From Muribaculaceae bacterium (GTDB lineage Bacteria > Pseudomonadota > Alphaproteobacteria > Rs-D84): DNA of 6,118 nucleotides. Location: NCBI GenBank assembly GCA_023665245.1, contig JAMPEH010000150.1, forward strand, positions 1 through 6,118. Direction: 5' to 3'. This document shows, one piece after another, positions 5,803-6,118 of this stretch (the stretch's first letter is position 1; every line of letters begins with the position of its first letter). A program made the translations under genes and the position numbers. The notes beneath the pieces were generated by a model. That model was not told the origin of the DNA. It searched no databases and was given only the letters and a program-made list of their open reading frames with translations.

Positions 5803-6114
5803 CGATTTATCTCTGTGCTTCTCTCCGATAGCCTTCTCCCCGTTTCATTTTGTCTATGTGGGCCGGTAGTGGATGTATCTGTTATCGGCAGCGAAGGTAT
5901 TCCCAGAATCGACGCTCTTACAAGATCAAGCCGCACGGCGGTTTTGCGGAAAATCTTCCTTCGCCCGACATGCGAAGCGTATTTTCCGCAAAAATCTTGT
6001 CGCGAGCGGATTCCGAACCTTCCGAGCTCCCGAAACAGATTCCATCCGCACCGGCTCCGCTAAGGCATATAAAAAAAAGTCGAAGGTTATGAGAAGCACA
6101 GAGAAAAATAAACG
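5803..6114. repeat. Large imperfect inverted repeat, arms about 145-160 bases, 7-base centre
   Basis: The two halves are diverged inverted copies. Matching blocks in order from outside to centre: 5811-5823 with 6091-6103 (13 bp, CTCTGTGCTTCTC), 5828-5836 with 6082-6090 (8 of 9), 5862-5867 with 6050-6055, 5871-5875 with 6043-6047, 5877-5883 with 6034-6040, 5893-5898 with 6017-6022, 5906-5910 with 6009-6013, 5913-5917 with 6004-6008, 5920-5926 with 5994-6000, 5942-5954 with 5981-5993 (13 bp, TTTTGCGGAAAAT), and 5959-5964 with 5972-5977, closing on a 7-base loop. Beyond 5811/6103 a further CG/TTTAT match is visible, so the arms may continue past the window. The left arm alone has a 15-base insert (5927-5941) that contains a small hairpin, CCGC-ACG-GCGG. 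The regular order of so many blocks excludes chance; whether it is an RNA fold, an origin, or an inverted duplication is open. Confidence 0.8.
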
Positions 6115-6118
6115 GAAA
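6089..6118 (+). CDS. Possible start of a rightward gene, cut by the window end
   Basis: An ATG at 6089 opens ten codons (MRSTEKNKRK) with no stop before the window ends. GAAGG lies five bases upstream of the ATG and the preceding ten bases are A-rich. A very basic N-terminus is common in Bacteroidota relaxosome or DNA-binding proteins, but ten residues cannot identify a family. The left arm of the large inverted repeat contains, in inverted orientation, a related frame reading RSTEINR without a start codon, which suggests this sequence has been duplicated. It would be divergent from the helix-turn-helix genes. Confidence 0.38.
   Translation, partial: MRSTEKNKRK

Larger units (their letters stand above)
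5612..6088. other. Structured non-coding region without a supportable complete gene
   Basis: No open frame in this stretch shows a recognisable domain, and no TAnnTTTG motif is visible on either strand. It holds instead a dense set of inverted repeats: CCGGTTC/GAACCGG (5641-5647 with 5713-5719), a 6-bp hairpin (5726-5749), an 11-bp hairpin (5767-5799) and the large imperfect inverted repeat (5803-6114). It is the leader-side region of the leftward helix-turn-helix genes and perhaps of a rightward gene at 6089, so it probably serves regulation, transfer or replication rather than coding. No tRNA fold fits. Confidence 0.55.

Noticed and set aside
5736..5936. Leftward open frame of 66 codons in the structured region
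   Set aside because: It runs through one arm of the large inverted repeat and a hairpin, has no ribosome binding site and no recognisable domain. Only the short RSTEINR part is of interest, as a possible remnant.
5815..6092. Two rightward open frames of about 80 codons across the large inverted repeat
   Set aside because: Both span the complementary arms, so their sequence is explained by the inverted repeat; they show no domain or plausible start.

Overview
The window looks like part of a mobile genetic element, or a defence-carrying accessory region, from a Bacteroidota bacterium, most likely of the order Bacteroidales. The reasons are a promoter of the Bacteroidota type (TTTG, 20 bases, TACTTTTG) before the ATPase gene, start codons with no clear Shine-Dalgarno sequence and AT-rich leaders instead, and a site-specific integrase together with tandem small helix-turn-helix genes of the kind common on integrative elements of this group. 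The species cannot be fixed from the sequence.

Layout. (1) 3-932, rightward: a complete tyrosine recombinase. (2) 933-1034: a short gap with a promoter and an inverted repeat over its -33 element. (3) 1035-2189, rightward: an AAA-type ATPase with a C-terminal winged-helix-like region. (4) 2189-4828, rightward: an 879-residue protein with a PHP metal-phosphoesterase domain followed by a split SMC/ABC-type ATPase with coiled coils, matching the TrlF-like / Ppl-type architecture linked to phage defence. Its start codon shares one base with the stop of the ATPase gene (TAATG), so the two are very probably co-transcribed and translationally coupled. (5) 4829-5003: an AT-rich tail and a strong bidirectional hairpin terminator between convergent genes. 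(6) 5004-5611, leftward: two overlapping paralogous helix-turn-helix genes (excisionase/regulator-like). (7) 5612-6118: no complete gene, but much secondary structure, above all an imperfect inverted repeat of about 310 bases (5803-6114). The right edge carries what may be the first ten codons of a rightward gene.

How it may work together. The integrase and the small DNA-binding proteins look like the backbone of an integrative element, and the ATPase plus PHP-SMC pair looks like its cargo. The PHP-SMC gene is clearly more AT-rich than everything around it, and the change falls almost exactly at the TAATG junction, so it was probably acquired separately. The most interesting candidates are the coupled ATPase/PHP-SMC operon as a possible two-gene defence system, and the long inverted repeat at the right, which may be a structured RNA, a transfer or replication origin, or an inverted duplication of a gene's leader and first codons.
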